Shown here: positions 6,028-7,123 of the stretch, in pieces | Layout: each line of letters opens with the position of its first letter | How positions within the stretch are numbered: position 1 is the first letter of the stretch | Source of the DNA: Acetobacteraceae bacterium | GTDB taxonomy: Bacteria > Pseudomonadota > Alphaproteobacteria > Acetobacterales > Acetobacteraceae | DNA length: 7,123 nucleotides | Direction: 5' to 3' | NCBI GenBank assembly: GCA_027306955.1 | Contig: DAHUXX010000077.1 | Coordinates: forward strand, 1 to 7,123 | The notes under the pieces: model-generated | What the model was told of the DNA's origin: nothing | What the model saw: only the letters and a program-made list of their open reading frames with translations | Database searches by the model: none | Position numbers and translations under genes: made by a program

Positions 6028-6111
6028 GCACGCGCCCTTCCGTTGCGAATCGTGGCGTGTAGTTTGCCCGTAGAACGGATTTCTGTCGCCTGGGTTTCTG
6101 TTGGGGGGGTG
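6028..6111. promoter_or_regulatory. 84-bp divergent promoter region between ferredoxin and reductase genes
   Basis: This spacer must serve both the minus-strand ferredoxin gene and the plus-strand reductase gene. It is less GC-rich than its surroundings. At its centre is an 11-base inverted repeat, CCGTAGAACGG (6068-6078, 4-base arms), which could be an operator half-site pair. To its right is a pair of near-identical 12-mers at 6077-6088 and 6092-6103. No convincing -35/-10 pair was identified by eye. One regulator binding here could control both electron-transfer genes together. Confidence 0.45.
6077..6103. repeat. imperfect 12-bp direct repeat in the divergent spacer
   Basis: GGATTTCTGTCG (6077-6088) and GGGTTTCTGTTG (6092-6103) match at 10 of 12 positions with a 15-base period. 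They lie just upstream of the reductase start. The AT-containing shared core TTTCTGT stands out in this GC-rich DNA. They could be regulator sites or a small tandem duplication. Confidence 0.35.
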
Positions 6112-7123
6112 ATGGCTGGAATCGTGATCGTGGGTGCCGGGCAGGCCGGCGGCAACGCGGCGGTGGCGGCACGCGAGGCGGGGTACGAGGGCGAGATCAC
6201 ACTGATCGGGGCCGAGGCGCACCCGCCGTATGAGCGCCCGCCGCTTTCGAAGGACGCGCTGCTGGCCGCGACGATGCCGGGGCCGCAACTGTTCTTCTCG
6301 CCGGAAAAGCTCGCGGAACGAAGGATCGCCATGGTGCTGGGTGTGGGCGTGGTCGCGATTCGGCCCGAGGCGCGCGAGGCGGTGCTGTCCGATGGCCGTG
6401 TGCTGGCGTGGGAGAAACTGCTGATCGCCACCGGCGGGCGGCCGCGGGTGCTTCAGGTTCCCGGAGGGGAGCATGCGCTGCTGTTGCGCACCTATGAGGA
6501 CGCGGCTGCGATTCGCGCGCGCCTGGTGCCAGGGGCGCGCGTGGCGTGCATTGGCGCCGGAGTCATCGGGCTCGAGATCGCCTCCTCGGCGCGGGCGCGG
6601 GGCTGCGAGGTGGCCGTGATCGAGGCGGCCGATGGCGTGATGGGGCGCGTGCTGTCGGCGCCTATGGCCGCGTTCATGCGCGAGCGGCACGAGACGGCGG
6701 GGGTCGTGCTGCACCTGGGGACCATGGTGCACGCGATCGAGCCCGGGCGGGTGATCTGCAACGGGTTCGAGGTGGCGGCGGACGCGGTGATCGCGGGGAT
6801 CGGGATCGCGCGCGAAACGGCACTGGCGGAGACGGCGGGGATCGTCTGCCCGGGCGCGGTAGCGGTGGATGAGATGACGGCGACCGACGTGCCGGGCGTC
6901 CACGCCGCGGGCGACGTGGCCGAGTTCCCGCACCCGCTGTTCGGGCGGCGGATGTTGCTGGAGACGTGGCGGCACGCGCAGAACCATGGAATCGCGGCCG
7001 GGCGGGCGATGGCGGGGAAGCCGCAGCCCTATGACGACGTGCCCTGGTTCTGGACCGATCAGCTGGGGTTCAACCTGCAGGTGGCCGGGTTGCCGCGCGA
7101 GGGTGTGCGCACGGTGTGGCGCG
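6112..7123 (+). CDS. FAD-dependent NAD(P)H-ferredoxin reductase, oxygenase-type (3' end missing)
   Basis: The first 337 codons are present; the frame stays open to the right edge, so the gene is cut. Full-length relatives have about 400-410 residues. The protein belongs to the BphA4/putidaredoxin reductase-like flavoproteins that move electrons from NAD(P)H to a [2Fe-2S] ferredoxin. Domains in order: FAD-binding VGAGQAGG (G8, G10, G13), the PPYERPPLSK motif (38-47) typical of this subgroup, ATGGRPR (106-112), the second nucleotide-binding motif GAGVIGLEIAS (148-158) in the NAD(P)H domain, AAGDVAEFP (265-273) for the FAD ribityl/pyrophosphate contact, WRHAQNHG (286-293), and PWFWTDQ (311-317) opening the C-terminal interface domain. 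The start is ATG 6112; a GTG one codon earlier is possible. A run of seven G (6103-6109) precedes it in place of a normal Shine-Dalgarno. Its likely partner is the divergent Rieske ferredoxin. Confidence 0.93.
   Translation, partial: MAGIVIVGAGQAGGNAAVAAREAGYEGEITLIGAEAHPPYERPPLSKDALLAATMPGPQLFFSPEKLAERRIAMVLGVGVVAIRPEAREAVLSDGRVLAWEKLLIATGGRPRVLQVPGGEHALLLRTYEDAAAIRARLVPGARVACIGAGVIGLEIASSARARGCEVAVIEAADGVMGRVLSAPMAAFMRERHETAGVVLHLGTMVHAIEPGRVICNGFEVAADAVIAGIGIARETALAETAGIVCPGAVAVDEMTATDVPGVHAAGDVAEFPHPLFGRRMLLETWRHAQNHGIAAGRAMAGKPQPYDDVPWFWTDQLGFNLQVAGLPREGVRTVWR

Noticed and set aside
4493..6172. Minus-strand 559-codon open frame opposite the second amidohydrolase
   Set aside because: Arg/Pro-rich with no domain; the overlapping plus-strand gene has the complete enzyme pattern.
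6028..6987. Upstream extension of the ferredoxin frame on the minus strand
   Set aside because: It is antisense to the reductase; the ferredoxin starts at ATG 6027 with a Shine-Dalgarno and has normal family length from there.
1..7123. tRNA, rRNA, CRISPR array, insertion sequence or phage/toxin-antitoxin genes
   Set aside because: No cloverleaf-like segments, regularly spaced repeats, terminal inverted repeats, transposase motifs or atypical low-GC islands were seen.

Overview
The window is GC-rich throughout, gene-dense and almost without spacers. Codon use, the protein families and the many ATGA/TGATG gene junctions suggest an alphaproteobacterium. Acetobacteraceae or another Rhodospirillales is my best guess, but this rests on general resemblance only. 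I see no rRNA, tRNA, CRISPR array, insertion sequence or phage gene. It reads as an ordinary chromosomal region with a catabolic or xenobiotic flavour.

Layout. (1) The left edge holds the last 54 codons of a plus-strand alpha/beta hydrolase resembling haloacetate/fluoroacetate dehalogenases. (2) A four-gene minus-strand operon runs leftward from 3545 to 186: a D-aminopeptidase-like serine hydrolase (518 aa), a DinB-family putative metalloprotein (168 aa), a short-chain dehydrogenase (266 aa) and a small exported six-cysteine protein (158 aa). Two of its three junctions overlap by 4 and 1 bases and the third gap is 23 bases. (3) Divergent from it, after only 45 bases, is a plus-strand pair of paralogous amidohydrolase-2 family enzymes (341 and 367 aa) joined by an ATGA overlap. 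(4) A minus-strand Rieske [2Fe-2S] ferredoxin (104 aa) converges on the pair; both stop codons lie in one shared CTAG. (5) Divergent from the ferredoxin, across an 84-base spacer, a plus-strand FAD/NAD(P)H ferredoxin reductase begins and runs off the right edge (337 codons present).

How the genes may work together. The reductase and Rieske ferredoxin are the two electron-transfer parts of a three-component Rieske oxygenase: NAD(P)H to FAD to [2Fe-2S] to a terminal oxygenase. No terminal oxygenase gene is in the window; it may lie beyond the right edge or elsewhere. The amidohydrolase pair carries an acidic residue in place of the first His of the usual HxH metal motif, as in metal-dependent aromatic acid decarboxylases of the same superfamily. 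A ring hydroxylation plus decarboxylation/hydrolysis pathway is therefore plausible but inferred. The dap/DinB/SDR/exported-protein operon is a separate transcription unit whose joint purpose I cannot name.

No clearly new system is visible. The most unusual points are the tandem DxH amidohydrolases beside a divergently arranged ferredoxin/reductase pair, and the exported six-cysteine protein.
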